Source of the DNA: Adlercreutzia muris | GTDB lineage: Bacteria; Actinomycetota; Coriobacteriia; Coriobacteriales; Eggerthellaceae | Length of the DNA stretch: 64,000 bases | Reading direction: 5' to 3' | Assembly (NCBI RefSeq): GCF_008831045.1 | Contig: NZ_WAJS01000001.1 | Coordinates: 62,001-126,000 of the forward strand | Shown here: piece by piece, positions 24,393-33,273 of the stretch | How positions within the stretch are numbered: position 1 is the stretch's first letter | How the letters are laid out: each line of letters starts with the position of its first letter | Notes under the pieces: generated by a model | Databases searched by the model: none | Seen by the model: only the letters and a program-made list of their open reading frames with translations | What the model was told of the DNA's origin: nothing | Program-made: the position numbers and the translations under genes

Positions 24393-25063
24393 ACGGCGTA
24401 CCCCACGCCACGGCGCGTTACGAGGAAGTCGTCGGGCACGCCAAGGGAGGCCAGCGTCTTGCGCAGGCGATTCACATTCACGGTGAGGGTGTTGTCGTCG
24501 ATGAAGGCATCCGACTCCCACAGCGCGCACATAATCTCGCTGCGCGGCACCACGACGCCCGGATTCCGCATGAGCGTCTGCAGGATGCGCAACTCGTTGC
24601 GGGTAAGCTCGGCGGTGCGGTCGTTGAAGGAGACGGTGCCGGCGCCAATGTTCAAAGTGACGCCCTTGTGGCGCATCGTCATATCCGCCGCTGGTCCTGC
24701 GCTGCGCCGCAGCAGGGCCTGCAGGTGGGCCAGCAGCACGGCAGGGCGGTAGGGTTTGGTCACGTAGTCGTCAGCCCCCAGGTTCATGGCCATCACTTCG
24801 TCGAACTCGCTTTCCGAGGAGGTGAGCATGAGAATGGGCACCGAGCTGTTCGCCCGAATGTCGCGGCAGATGGAATGGCCGTCGGCACCGGGCAGCTTCA
24901 GGTCGAGCACGATGCAGTCGGGCTCGGCGGCCAGGGCCCGGGCGGCGGTGTCGGCCCAACTTCCCTCGTAGACGCCCACGGCAAAGCCGGAAAGTTCCAG
25001 CACGTGGGCCAATTCCGTGCGCAGGGCCACGTCGTCTTCGATGATATAGATGCGCTGGGCCAT
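24389..25063 (-). CDS. OmpR/PhoB-family response regulator (BceR-like)
   Basis: 224-aa regulator. The receiver domain has acidic pair Glu9-Asp10 in IIEDDV, phosphoacceptor Asp54 in IVLDLKLPG and YVTKPY lysine. The C-terminal winged helix (about 125-224) has ELTRNELRILQTLMRNPG and NTLTVNVNRLRKTL. The start at 25063 follows AAGGAGG with a seven-base gap; earlier in-frame starts would lie upstream of it. First gene of the minus-strand operon regulator-kinase-AlbA_2-miniprotein-ATPase-permease. Confidence 0.94.
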   Translation of the reverse strand: MAQRIYIIEDDVALRTELAHVLELSGFAVGVYEGSWADTAARALAAEPDCIVLDLKLPGADGHSICRDIRANSSVPILMLTSSESEFDEVMAMNLGADDYVTKPYRPAVLLAHLQALLRRSAGPAADMTMRHKGVTLNIGAGTVSFNDRTAELTRNELRILQTLMRNPGVVVPRSEIMCALWESDAFIDDNTLTVNVNRLRKTLASLGVPDDFLVTRRGVGYAV

Positions 25064-25210
25064 GGCGGCCGCCTCCTTCATCTTGCCCCCCGGCATCCCG
25101 GGGGCGATTGCCAGCCTGCCCATTCTACCGCGATGCCCCTGTCGCGGGAACGGCGACCGCGCACTCTTACAAGAGCGTAAGCGGCCTGCCGGCGATGTTG
25201 GTCGGGCCGA

Positions 25211-25346
25211 CCCCTGTTTTTTGCACGAGATTTAGAGTTATGAGCGTCTTCCGAAAGAAAAGGAGGACGGTTTTATTGAAATTCATTAAATCTTAGAGTC
25301 TCGAAGGGCTGTGTGACGCTCATAACTCCAAATCTCGCGCAAATAG
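25211..25346. repeat. MITE-like element with long terminal inverted repeats
   Basis: Arms 25223-25248 and 25312-25337 match at 24 of 26 positions (left arm begins GCACGAGATTTAGAGTTATG), and the similarity extends outward with a small gap to CCCCTG...AGGGG. The 63-base interior is AT-rich and non-coding. The element fills much of the 443-base gap between divergent bceR-like and PH-domain genes. No clear target duplication was seen. An RNA structure is the alternative. Confidence 0.7.
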
Positions 25347-25506
25347 GGGAGATTGCGTCAAACGAAGCTGGTCATGGATTTCCTCCAAGGTCGAGCAAGT
25401 ATTAAGTTTTCGCGAGAATTGCTGAAAGTGGGGTAGTATGGTCAGCGCATTTTCAAGCAGCGGTGAGCGTCGTTGGCGGCGCCCCGCGAGGGGCGAAAGG
25501 ACATAT

Positions 25507-25998
25507 ATGAGAGAGATGCCCGCTAACCAGTTGAATCCGCGCATCAAGAACGTGTGGCGCATCAGCGACGCTATTTGGATCGTCATCGCGTTCCTATGCT
25601 GCTTCGCGCCGTTTGCGATCATTGCGGCAGTTGAGCCGTCGGAGACCTGGGCGGGGTTCGTGGCCCTTATGGTGGCCGTGGTCTTCGCGGCGCTGTTCGT
25701 GTTCTTCGTCGTGGTGTTGCCGCCCATTCGCTATGCCCGCTGGCGCTACGAGCTGACCGACGACTACCTGGACATCGCCCGGGGCATCTTCTGGCGCAAG
25801 CGCTTCATCATCCCGTTCATCCGCGTGCAGAACACCGATACGCGCCAAGGACCGGTGCTGCGGGCCTTCGGGCTGTCCAGCGTCACCGTGGCCACGGCCG
25901 CCGGTGAGCACGAGATTCCCGGCCTGGGCAACGAAGAGGCCGACCTGCTGCGCGACCGCGCCGCCGAGCTGGCCCGTCTGGCCCGAGAGGATGTCTAA
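25507..25998 (+). CDS. Membrane protein with bacterial PH domain (YdbS-like, bPH2)
   Basis: 163 aa. Two membrane helices at about residues 20-75 (WIVIAFLCCFAPFAIIA, VAVVFAALFVFFVVVLP) are followed by a bacterial PH domain (RYELTDDYLDIARGIFWRK, IPFIRVQNTDTRQGPVLRAF). The start is ATG 25507 behind GAAAGGA. Pairs of YdbS/YdbT proteins are widespread and act at the envelope, with no defined function. Its TAA overlaps the next ATG. Confidence 0.9.
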   Translation: MREMPANQLNPRIKNVWRISDAIWIVIAFLCCFAPFAIIAAVEPSETWAGFVALMVAVVFAALFVFFVVVLPPIRYARWRYELTDDYLDIARGIFWRKRFIIPFIRVQNTDTRQGPVLRAFGLSSVTVATAAGEHEIPGLGNEEADLLRDRAAELARLAREDV

Positions 25999-27947
25999 TG
26001 GAGGCCCCGCAGCAACCCCAGCAACCGCAGCCCGCGCCTCAGCCCGAGGGCGCTGAGCCGGTGAAGCACCACGTCCACCACAGTTACATGTGGCTCGAGA
26101 GCATCCGCACCCTGGTGGTGGTTGCCCTGGCTGTTCTGGTGACGAACTTCTCCACCATCGTCGGGGTCATCGCCGATGGAGGCCTCGACGGCCTCCCTAC
26201 GGGCCTGGCCCTGGCCCTCGTAGCCGGCGGGTCGCTCCTCGCCATCCTCGTGGTCGTCGGCATTGTGGTGGCCATGCGGGTTGTCAGCTACAAGCACCTG
26301 TACTTCATCGTAGGACCCGAAGAGTTCACCCTCTGCTCCGGCGTGTTCAGCAAGAAGCGCGTGCACGTGCCCTACCAGCGTGTGCAGTCCATCGATCAGC
26401 GGGCCACGCTGCTCCAGCGCATCTTCGGGGTGTGCACGGTGCTCATCGACACGGCCGGTGGTGCCTCGAACAAGGCCATCACCGTACCTTATGTGACCAA
26501 GCAGCAGGCAGAATGGCTGCGCGCCGAGCTGTACAACCGCAAGAACCACCTGGCTGCCGTGGCCGCCGGTGTGGTCGGAACTGCCGTGACTGTTCCCGGT
26601 GCCCCGAGCGCCTCCGCTGCGGCCAGCCCCGCTGCTCCCGCCGCCAGCCCTGCGGTCGCCCCCGCCCCCGGCATCGCCGCGGGTGCCGCAGCCCCCGGCG
26701 CCCCGGCCCCGGTCGGTCAGCCCGCGTTCGGCAACGTGCTCGACATCGGTTCGCAGGCATGGGACGAGGTGGGCGGCCTGTTCGCCGGCGCCGATGTGGA
26801 CACGGGCCGCGTCACCTACGAGTACGGCCTCACCAACAAGGAGCTCTTCCTCACGGGCCTTTCGGGCTCCACCTCGGCAGGCCTCATCCTTCTCGGTCTG
26901 ATCGTCGGTCTCTTGCAGCTGGTGGGCAACGCCTTCGAGCTGTTCGGCGATGCGGCGAACAGCGTGGTGGCCAGCGCCGTCAGCTATGCCACCTCCCAGG
27001 CCATGGGCGCGGTCGTCGGGCTGGTCGTCGTGCCGTTCATCGTGGTGCTGCTCGTGCTGTGGCTGTTGTCGGCTCTCGGCACCTGCGTGAGCTACGGCGG
27101 CTTCAAGGCGCGCCGCCGCGACAACCGCATCGAAGTGGAATACGGCCTGCTCAAGCACAGCTTCCAGGGCCTTGCCGTAGATCGCGTGCAGTCGGTCAGC
27201 ATCAACCAGACCTTCATTCGCCGTCTGCTCGGCTATTGCGAGATATCCCTGGGCAAGATCGACGCCGCCGAGGGCGAGAGCGCCAACAACAACCAGAACG
27301 CCAACGAGCTGCTGAACAAGGGCCTGGTGGTGCACCCCTTCGTGAAGGTCAGCCGCGTGCCGGAGATTTTGGCCGGCCTCATTCCTGAGTTCGCCGACCT
27401 GCCCCAGGATGCGAAGCCCGTGGCTAAGGTGGCTCTGCGCCGGGCCCTCATTCGCCGTGCCGTCGTACAGGGCGGCGGCTTCTGGTGCGCCGTGGCGGCC
27501 GCGATCTTGACAGCGGTCCTTGCGGCCGTGGGCGCCGCCGCCGAATCGGGAGCGCTGTACCTCGAGAGCGACGACTTGTTCCTTCTGTCCATGGGCTCTG
27601 TGGCGGCTATGGGCCTGTTCGTCTGGGCCGCTATCCTCTTCGTCATCGACATCATCGGCGCGGTGCTGTGGGCCCGCGAGTCCAGCTTCGCCTTCAACCG
27701 CCGCTTCATGCAGGTGAGCAACGGGGGTCTGTCGCGCACCACCATCAGTTTCCCCCGCCAGAAGATCCAGTTCGGCTGCGCCCGCAGCAACCCGCTGCAG
27801 CGCCGTGCCGGCACCCGCACGCTGCTGGCCACCACGGCCGCCGGCCAGGGGGGCACCACCACGACGCTCGTGGACGTGCCGGCGGAAGACGCCGCGGCGT
27901 GGCTCGACTGGCTGAAGCCAGGCGGCAACCAGGTCTGCGGCTCGTAG
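25998..27947 (+). CDS. Large bacterial-PH-domain membrane protein (YdbT-like)
   Basis: 649 aa, translationally coupled to the preceding gene (TAATG). A Pro/Gln/His-rich start is followed by a helix pair (about 35-95), PH domain 1 (about 98-180), an Ala/Pro linker (195-235), a helix pair (about 285-370), PH domain 2 (about 375-440), a helix pair (about 490-560) and PH domain 3 (about 565-640). Each PH unit has the strand pattern ending in a VPYQRVQSIDQR, LAVDRVQSV or SFPRQKIQFG type motif. The three-unit design is the YdbT norm; the Ala/Pro linker is an extra. Confidence 0.9.
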   Translation: MEAPQQPQQPQPAPQPEGAEPVKHHVHHSYMWLESIRTLVVVALAVLVTNFSTIVGVIADGGLDGLPTGLALALVAGGSLLAILVVVGIVVAMRVVSYKHLYFIVGPEEFTLCSGVFSKKRVHVPYQRVQSIDQRATLLQRIFGVCTVLIDTAGGASNKAITVPYVTKQQAEWLRAELYNRKNHLAAVAAGVVGTAVTVPGAPSASAAASPAAPAASPAVAPAPGIAAGAAAPGAPAPVGQPAFGNVLDIGSQAWDEVGGLFAGADVDTGRVTYEYGLTNKELFLTGLSGSTSAGLILLGLIVGLLQLVGNAFELFGDAANSVVASAVSYATSQAMGAVVGLVVVPFIVVLLVLWLLSALGTCVSYGGFKARRRDNRIEVEYGLLKHSFQGLAVDRVQSVSINQTFIRRLLGYCEISLGKIDAAEGESANNNQNANELLNKGLVVHPFVKVSRVPEILAGLIPEFADLPQDAKPVAKVALRRALIRRAVVQGGGFWCAVAAAILTAVLAAVGAAAESGALYLESDDLFLLSMGSVAAMGLFVWAAILFVIDIIGAVLWARESSFAFNRRFMQVSNGGLSRTTISFPRQKIQFGCARSNPLQRRAGTRTLLATTAAGQGGTTTTLVDVPAEDAAAWLDWLKPGGNQVCGS

Positions 27948-27980
27948 CGCTGCCGGCGAGCAATCAAAAGCGAAACTTAC

Positions 27981-28012
27981 GGGGGCGGTCTCGGGCCGCC
28001 CCCGCTGTTTTG
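27981..28012 (+). terminator. Terminator after the PH-domain operon
   Basis: Eight-base stem GGGGGCGG/CCGCCCCC with a 7-base loop, followed by GCTGTTTTG. Confidence 0.7.
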
Positions 28013-28039
28013 CGGCCGAAATATGGTAAAGTACCCGCC

Positions 28040-28891
28040 ATGGCTAAGACAGACGACATATCACCCAAGCCGGGCTTCCTCGAGTTTCTGAAGCCGGGCC
28101 GCCGCGACACCGTGTCCGAAGACGAGATCAAGGACATGGTGGCCGACAACGACGAGCTCCTCGACGACGAGAAGCGCATGATCAACGACATCCTCGACCT
28201 GGCCGACATGACCGTGCGCGAGATCATGAAGCCCCGCGTGGACATGATCATGGCCGAAGATGTGGAGCCGGCCCGCACCGCCTTGGAGCGCATGCGCGGC
28301 ACCGGCTACTCCCGCTTGCCGGTGTACCACGAGGAAGTGGACGACGTCATCGGCATCGTGAACTACAAGGACCTCATGGGTCCGCTCATGGACGGTCGCA
28401 TGGAAGGCCCCGTGTCCGACTACATGTTCGAGCCGCTGTATGTGCCCGAGACCAAGAACGTGCTGGCTCTGCTCTCCGAGCTGCAGGAGGCCCGCATGCA
28501 GATGGCCATCGTAGTGGACGAGTACGGCGGCACCGACGGCCTTATCACCATGGAAGACATCGTAGAGGAGATCATCGGCGAGATCGTGGACGAGACCGAC
28601 CGCGACCGCGAGCTCGTAAGCGCCGTCGGCCCCGACCAGTGGCGCTGCGACGGGCGCTTCCCCGTGGAAGATGCCGTGGAGCTGGGCTGGCCCATGGAGG
28701 AGTCCGACGATTACGAGACCGTGGCCGGCTGGCTCATCCACACCCTGGACTTCGTGCCGAAGGTGGGGGACGAGTTCGTCGTGGACGGCTTCTCCTTCAA
28801 AGTGGAGAAGATGCGCCGCAGCCGTATCTCGGTCATTCGGGTGCGCAAAATCACCGACGAAAGTTGTGGAGGCGCCTCCGCAACCGTCTAG
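28040..28891 (+). CDS. CorC/HlyC-like CBS-domain protein without a membrane domain
   Basis: 283 aa. The N-terminal acidic region DEIKDMVADNDELLDDEKRM and IMKPRVDMIM match the CorC/TlyC group. A CBS pair spans about 70-190 (YSRLPVYHEEVDDVIGIVNY, VVDEYGGTDGLITMEDIVEE), and a CorC_HlyC transporter-associated domain spans about 205-280. The DUF21/CNNM membrane domain of full-length members is absent, as in E. coli CorC, so it is cytosolic. It may modulate Mg2+ efflux or act in another adenosyl-sensing role. The start at ATG 28040 lacks a good ribosome site; a TAAAGT about 11 bases ahead hints at a very short leader. Confidence 0.88.
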   Translation: MAKTDDISPKPGFLEFLKPGRRDTVSEDEIKDMVADNDELLDDEKRMINDILDLADMTVREIMKPRVDMIMAEDVEPARTALERMRGTGYSRLPVYHEEVDDVIGIVNYKDLMGPLMDGRMEGPVSDYMFEPLYVPETKNVLALLSELQEARMQMAIVVDEYGGTDGLITMEDIVEEIIGEIVDETDRDRELVSAVGPDQWRCDGRFPVEDAVELGWPMEESDDYETVAGWLIHTLDFVPKVGDEFVVDGFSFKVEKMRRSRISVIRVRKITDESCGGASATV

Positions 28892-29062
28892 GCTTCTCGC
28901 ACACTCTACCTGCGGGAACCTGAGGGAATCGCTTTGTCAAGCGAACAAAACGTGAACATCGGCCGTTGCCGCTTTTGCGCCAGCGGCCAACTACGCTAAA
29001 ATACGCCCTGTCGAAAACAACATAGAGCGCAAACATCTTGCAGCAAACCACCCACCTTAATC

Positions 29063-29101
29063 CAGCACGCTGCTGCCGCTTCTGCGGCTGGTTTCGTGCT
29101 G
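29063..29101 (+). promoter_or_regulatory. Nested stem-loop in the leader of the exported lytic-enzyme-like gene
   Basis: Outer arms CAGCACG (29063-29069) and CGTGCTG (29095-29101) enclose an inner GCCGC/GCGGC hairpin with a TTCT loop, ending just before the ribosome site GAAAGGA. Possible cis-regulatory RNA; no known riboswitch class recognised. Confidence 0.45.
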
Positions 29102-29117
29102 TCATGAAAGGAAGCAA

Positions 29118-29936
29118 GTGGTTACTCGTCGCAAGCAGAGTCATCGGGGGGTCGTCGTTCTGACGATGGCTGCCGCCTGCGTGCTGTCGGTGCTGGCTGT
29201 GGGCTTCCTCGGGTTCGGATGGGCCTCCGCAGGTTCCCACGATACGAACGCCACCACCTTCGGTCTGGAGCGCATGAGCTCCGAGAACCGCCCCGAGGGC
29301 GAGGTCTCCCCCGAAACGGTGCAGGATAAATCCAATGCCGATATGCTGGCTGTGGAAGACGTGGCCGAGGCCGCCTCTCTTCAGACTGCGTCCTCCCGCG
29401 ACGTGAGCGCCGGCATCGACGAGATTGCCGCCGAGGAAGAGGCCGCCCGCATTGCCGCCGAGGAGGAGGCCCGTGCCGCCGAGCAACGCGCCATCGCCCG
29501 GGCTGACGCCACCCGCTCTGAGTACTACGCCACCTTCGGTTCCCTGCCCGCCGGCGATGTCGACTTCTCCGTCGGCCGCGAGGCCTTCGTCGCCGAATGG
29601 ACCGAGCGCATCGATGACTATCTGTTCGGAAGCCCCCTGGCCGGCCATGGCTCTACCTTCGCCGAGGCCGCCTGGGAAGCGGGCATCGATCCGCGCTGGT
29701 CGCCGGCCATTTCCAACACCGAATCCACCAAGGGCCGCGTGTGCTTCAAGTCCCATAACGCCTGGGGCTGGGACCAGACCCACTGGCCCGACTGGGATAC
29801 GGCCATTCGCGCCCATGTGGCCGGCTTGGCCCGCGGCTACGGCTTCACCATCAGCTACTCGTACGCCATGCGCTATTGCCCCCCGAATTATGACAACTGG
29901 TACAGAGATACGCTCGGCCAGATGCAGCAGATCTAA
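29118..29936 (+). CDS. Exported protein with lysozyme/glucosaminidase-like C-terminal domain
   Basis: 272 aa. The N-terminal membrane anchor/signal (VVVLTMAAACVLSVLAVGF) follows a basic start. An Ala/Glu-rich coiled-coil-like spacer (about 95-135) leads to a C-terminal domain (about 145-272) with FAEAAWEAGIDPRWSPAISN, TESTKGRVCFKSHNAWGW and ARGYGFTISYSYAMRYCPPN. That arrangement resembles small muralytic transglycosylase/glucosaminidase domains, with Glu in NTESTKG the likely acid. It is predicted to act on peptidoglycan outside the membrane. GTG start behind GAAAGGA. Enzyme class uncertain. Confidence 0.75.
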   Translation: MVTRRKQSHRGVVVLTMAAACVLSVLAVGFLGFGWASAGSHDTNATTFGLERMSSENRPEGEVSPETVQDKSNADMLAVEDVAEAASLQTASSRDVSAGIDEIAAEEEAARIAAEEEARAAEQRAIARADATRSEYYATFGSLPAGDVDFSVGREAFVAEWTERIDDYLFGSPLAGHGSTFAEAAWEAGIDPRWSPAISNTESTKGRVCFKSHNAWGWDQTHWPDWDTAIRAHVAGLARGYGFTISYSYAMRYCPPNYDNWYRDTLGQMQQI

Positions 29937-29943
29937 AAGAATG

Positions 29944-29970
29944 AGAAAATGGCTTCGGCCATTTTCTTGT
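29944..29970 (+). terminator. Terminator with UUCG tetraloop after the lytic-enzyme-like gene
   Basis: Ten-base stem AGAAAATGGC/GCCATTTTCT closed by TTCG, followed by TGTATAGG, eight bases after the stop. Confidence 0.8.
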
Positions 29971-30024
29971 ATAGGGGCATGGTCGGTCGCGGGCGTTGCT
30001 GTATTCCATGGGCGCTCGCGTGCC

Positions 30025-30030
30025 TATAAT
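30025..30030 (+). promoter_or_regulatory. Candidate -10 box for the trkA-trkA-DUF2207 operon
   Basis: Consensus TATAAT 39 bases before the first TrkA start codon; ribosome site GGGAGGA lies between. The -35 is not convincing. Confidence 0.45.
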
Positions 30031-30068
30031 GAGTTCACCATCGGCTTGGTAAGGGAGGACTGCGGGCT

Positions 30069-30731
30069 ATGAGCAACGTCATTGTCGTGGGCTGCGGGCG
30101 CGTGGGGTCGCAGCTGGCCAACATGCTGTCCGACAACGGCAGCAACGTCTGCGTCATCGACAAGAACGCCGACGCCTTCGCGAACTTGGGGCGCAACTTC
30201 AACGGCAGCACCGTGCAGGGCGTGGGCTTCGACGAGGACGTGCTGCTACGGGCCGGCGTGGAGGAGTGCGACGTGCTGGCGGCCGTGACTCAGTTCGACA
30301 ACGCGAACCTCATGTGCGCCGAGGTGGCCAACCATCTGTTCGGCGTGCCCCATGTCATTTCCCGCCTCTATAATCCCGACCACGAACGGGCCTACATGCA
30401 GCTCGGCATCGACTACGTGTGCGGCACGTCGCTCGTGGCCGAGGATGTGTTCAGCAAGATCGTGTCGGGCCACGGCTCCCACATCGATACCTTCGGGGAA
30501 TTCGAAGTGCTGCGCTTCACCCTGGATCTGTCGAGCCGCGACAACGCCCGCACCGTGCGCGTGTCCGAGCTGGAGCGCGATCACGAGGTGCGCATCATCG
30601 CCTTCGAGCGGGCCGACGGCTCGGCTTCCTCTATTCCGACAGCCGATTCCCTGCTCTACGCCGGCGACTCCATTCTCGCCTGCGTGCGCCACGATGTGAT
30701 CTCCCAGTTCTCGCGCTATATCCTGGATTAA
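30069..30731 (+). CDS. TrkA/KtrA-type potassium channel regulatory subunit (first copy)
   Basis: 220 aa, a single RCK unit: Rossmann NAD(H)/nucleotide fold from residue 3 (NVIVVGCGRVGSQLANMLSD, acidic VIDKN at strand 2) and a RCK_C ligand domain at about 140-220. It gates a TrkH/KtrB K+ channel at the inner face of the membrane. No TrkH gene is in the window. It is directly followed by a second TrkA of the same size, so the two may form a hetero-octameric ring. Confidence 0.93.
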   Translation: MSNVIVVGCGRVGSQLANMLSDNGSNVCVIDKNADAFANLGRNFNGSTVQGVGFDEDVLLRAGVEECDVLAAVTQFDNANLMCAEVANHLFGVPHVISRLYNPDHERAYMQLGIDYVCGTSLVAEDVFSKIVSGHGSHIDTFGEFEVLRFTLDLSSRDNARTVRVSELERDHEVRIIAFERADGSASSIPTADSLLYAGDSILACVRHDVISQFSRYILD

Positions 30732-30740
30732 GGACGTCCC

Positions 30741-31412
30741 ATGTACATTGTCATTGCCGGCGGCGGCAAAATCGGTTCCTACTTGGCCTCCATCATGCTG
30801 AAGAGCGGCAACGAGGTGGCCGTAATCGAGCAGAAGCTGGCTACGGCCGACCGCCTGTCGGTGCAGTTGGAAGGCCGCTACCTGGTCATTCACGGCGACG
30901 GCTGCGATTCCCGCTATCAGGAGGACGCGGGCATTCGCACGGCCGACGTGTTCGTGGCCACCACGGGTCAGGACGACTCCAACCTGGTGTCCTGCGAGAT
31001 CGCTCAGCGGGTGTTCCATGTGCCCCGCTGCATCGCCCGCGTGAACAATCCGAAGAACCAGCGCATCTTCCGTGAGGTGGGGATCGAGTGCGTGTCCTCC
31101 ACGACCCTCATCGCGAACCTCATCGAGGAGGAGGCCCTGCTGGGTTCGGTGTCGGTGGTGTCGTCGCTCACCCACGGCAATGTGGCCCTCGCCGAGGTGA
31201 CGGTGCCGCGCATGCGCCGCTTCTCCAACGAGGACGGCGTGCTCATCGAGGAGATTCCCCTGCCGGAAAACGCTCTTATTGCCGCCGTGTCCAGCGGTGG
31301 CGACGTGGAAGTGGCCAACGGTGACACGCTGCTGTATCCCGGGGACAAGGCCATCGTCGTTGCCGACAACGACGTGCTCGACGACGTGCGGCAGGCGTTC
31401 CGGAGCCTGTAG
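30741..31412 (+). CDS. TrkA/KtrA-type potassium channel regulatory subunit (second copy)
   Basis: 223 aa, also one RCK unit: MYIVIAGGGKIGSYLASIML nucleotide fold, then a C-terminal RCK_C domain (about 140-220, LIEEIPLPENALIAAVSSGG). It is nine bases behind the first copy and its stop overlaps the next start, so all three genes are one unit. Sequence differs clearly from the first copy (GGGKIG against GCGRVG), so it is not a recent duplicate. Confidence 0.93.
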   Translation: MYIVIAGGGKIGSYLASIMLKSGNEVAVIEQKLATADRLSVQLEGRYLVIHGDGCDSRYQEDAGIRTADVFVATTGQDDSNLVSCEIAQRVFHVPRCIARVNNPKNQRIFREVGIECVSSTTLIANLIEEEALLGSVSVVSSLTHGNVALAEVTVPRMRRFSNEDGVLIEEIPLPENALIAAVSSGGDVEVANGDTLLYPGDKAIVVADNDVLDDVRQAFRSL

Positions 31413-33223
31413 TGCGTCAGCGGTCGCGACATAGCCTGCTTCCCCTCGCTGCCCTGGGCGCCGCGGTGCTCGCTCTGCTGTGGGTCGCCGTGGCGCCGAT
31501 TGCGGCCTGGGCGGCCGACTATCGCTGCACCGAGGTGGACCTCGTGGCCCAGGTGCAGACCGACGGCTCGGTGTCCGTGGTCGACCAGCGTATCTTCGAG
31601 TTCGACGGCGCCGAACGCGAGACCCTCAAGTGGCTCTACGAGGGCTTTCCCGAGGATGCCGCCTTGGTGGTGGAACGGGTGCGCATGGCCCCGGCCAATG
31701 CCGAGGGGGCCGTGGACGGGGAATGGGTGGACCTTTCCGAGGCTACCTTCCAGCTGCCCTGGCGCTCAGGGGGCGGCCCCGAGAGCGACGCCTGGGCCTA
31801 CGACCGCTTCCAGCACCGGCTGTACGCCTTCGTGGGTCATCTGCCCTCCCGGGTGGTGTTCGAGGTGGCCTATCGGGTGGAAGGTGCCGTGGTTGCCTAC
31901 GACGATGCCGCCGATTTCCAATGGCTGTACGTGCCGCGGGACTACGCCGTGGCCCTCGATAACGTGACGGCCGAGGTGGTGCTGCCCCTGGCTGCTGACG
32001 ACACCGTGCGGGCTGAGGACAACGTGTACGCCTGGGGCCATGGGCCGGCGGACGGCTCGGTGTCCATCGCCCTGGACGGGTCGATCACGTTCACCGATCC
32101 CGAGGTGGAGCCCACCCAGTTCGCCGAGGCCCGGGTGCTCTTTCCCGTGGACTGGCTCACCAACCTGAGCGACGAGGCGCGACTGGCGAATCAGGGCAAC
32201 CCCCAGTATTCCTGGACGCCCCGCTACGAGGCCGAGTGGGTCGATCGCGATACGTATCGCACGATTATCCGGTTGCGGCTCATCATCGGGCTGCTGGGCC
32301 TGGCGGCCGTGGTGCTCGTAGGGGCGCTGCTCGTCTACCGACGCTGGGGTCGCGAGCGGCCGCCGGCCTTCACCGATGACTACGGGGACGAGGTGCCCGA
32401 CGCGCGCCTTGCCCCAGCAGTCATGGGGCGCCTGTGGCGCTGGAACCACGAGAGCCCCGACGACGTGGTGGCCACGGTGCTCGACATGGTGCGCCGCGGG
32501 GCCCTGACGGTGCGTCGCGACGACGACGGGCGCCCGGCGGCCCTCGTGCTGCTGCCCGACCTCGGCGCCCGAACGACGTCCCCGGCCGAGGCCGAGGCGG
32601 TCCTCGACGGCGCCACGCTGCGTCTGCTGCGCACCCTGGCCGCAGGGGCCGAAGAGCTCTCCGTGGGCGCTGCGGCCGCCTTCGCGCGCTCCCATCCGAG
32701 CGAGTTCCTGCAGGCCGAGCAAGCGTGGCAGCTGTCGCTCACGGCCTTGGTGGAGCCCTACTGCTTCTTCGATCGGGGCAGCCGCCGCGCCCAGCGCGTG
32801 GTGCTGCTGGCTGCCGCCCTGGTGACCCTGCTGGCAATTGTCTCCTTCTTCGCCCTCGGGTGGCTGCCGGCCCTGCTGGCCCTGGCCGCCGCTGGCGCCA
32901 CGGCCGTGCTCGGCAACTACACCATGCGCCGCTCCGTGGAGGGGAACAACATCGTCGCCCGCGCCAAGGCCCTGCGCAATTGGCTGCGCGATGGCGATGT
33001 GCGGGCCGAGATCGACCGCCCCGAGCTGGTCATCTACGCCTACCTGTTCGGCGTTTCCGAGTACGGGGAAGAGGTGGGCAGCACCGTGTCCGGCCAGCCC
33101 GTGGCCGCCGGCATCCTCGTTCCCGCCACGATGGCAGCCACGCTGGCCTACCTGGCGCCGCGCCTGTCCCGAACGTTGGGAGACGCTCTGCGGGCGGCCC
33201 ACCATCGCGCCGAGGTGTCCTGA
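31412..33223 (+). CDS. DUF2207 membrane protein
   Basis: 603 aa. Signal peptide (LLPLAALGAAVLALLWVAVA, cleavage near AWA), then an extracytoplasmic DUF2207 beta domain (about 35-245: VDLVAQVQTDGSVSVVDQRI, LKWLYEGFP). A transmembrane helix lies near 290-312 and a cytoplasmic Ala/Arg-rich region follows. A further helix pair near 465-505 precedes a C-terminal segment with NWLRDGDVRAEIDRPELVIY, typical of the family. Function unknown; envelope-located. The GTG start overlaps the TrkA stop (TAGTG). Confidence 0.88.
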   Translation: MRQRSRHSLLPLAALGAAVLALLWVAVAPIAAWAADYRCTEVDLVAQVQTDGSVSVVDQRIFEFDGAERETLKWLYEGFPEDAALVVERVRMAPANAEGAVDGEWVDLSEATFQLPWRSGGGPESDAWAYDRFQHRLYAFVGHLPSRVVFEVAYRVEGAVVAYDDAADFQWLYVPRDYAVALDNVTAEVVLPLAADDTVRAEDNVYAWGHGPADGSVSIALDGSITFTDPEVEPTQFAEARVLFPVDWLTNLSDEARLANQGNPQYSWTPRYEAEWVDRDTYRTIIRLRLIIGLLGLAAVVLVGALLVYRRWGRERPPAFTDDYGDEVPDARLAPAVMGRLWRWNHESPDDVVATVLDMVRRGALTVRRDDDGRPAALVLLPDLGARTTSPAEAEAVLDGATLRLLRTLAAGAEELSVGAAAAFARSHPSEFLQAEQAWQLSLTALVEPYCFFDRGSRRAQRVVLLAAALVTLLAIVSFFALGWLPALLALAAAGATAVLGNYTMRRSVEGNNIVARAKALRNWLRDGDVRAEIDRPELVIYAYLFGVSEYGEEVGSTVSGQPVAAGILVPATMAATLAYLAPRLSRTLGDALRAAHHRAEVS

Positions 33224-33273
33224 CCCTATCTGTCCTGGCGGCCCCGGGCCGCCCTCACAAGAAAGGAAGCCCC

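Noticed and set aside
29041-29117. c-di-AMP (ydaO-type) riboswitch before the muralytic-like gene
   Set aside because: Only a short nested hairpin is visible; the region is too small and lacks the conserved core.
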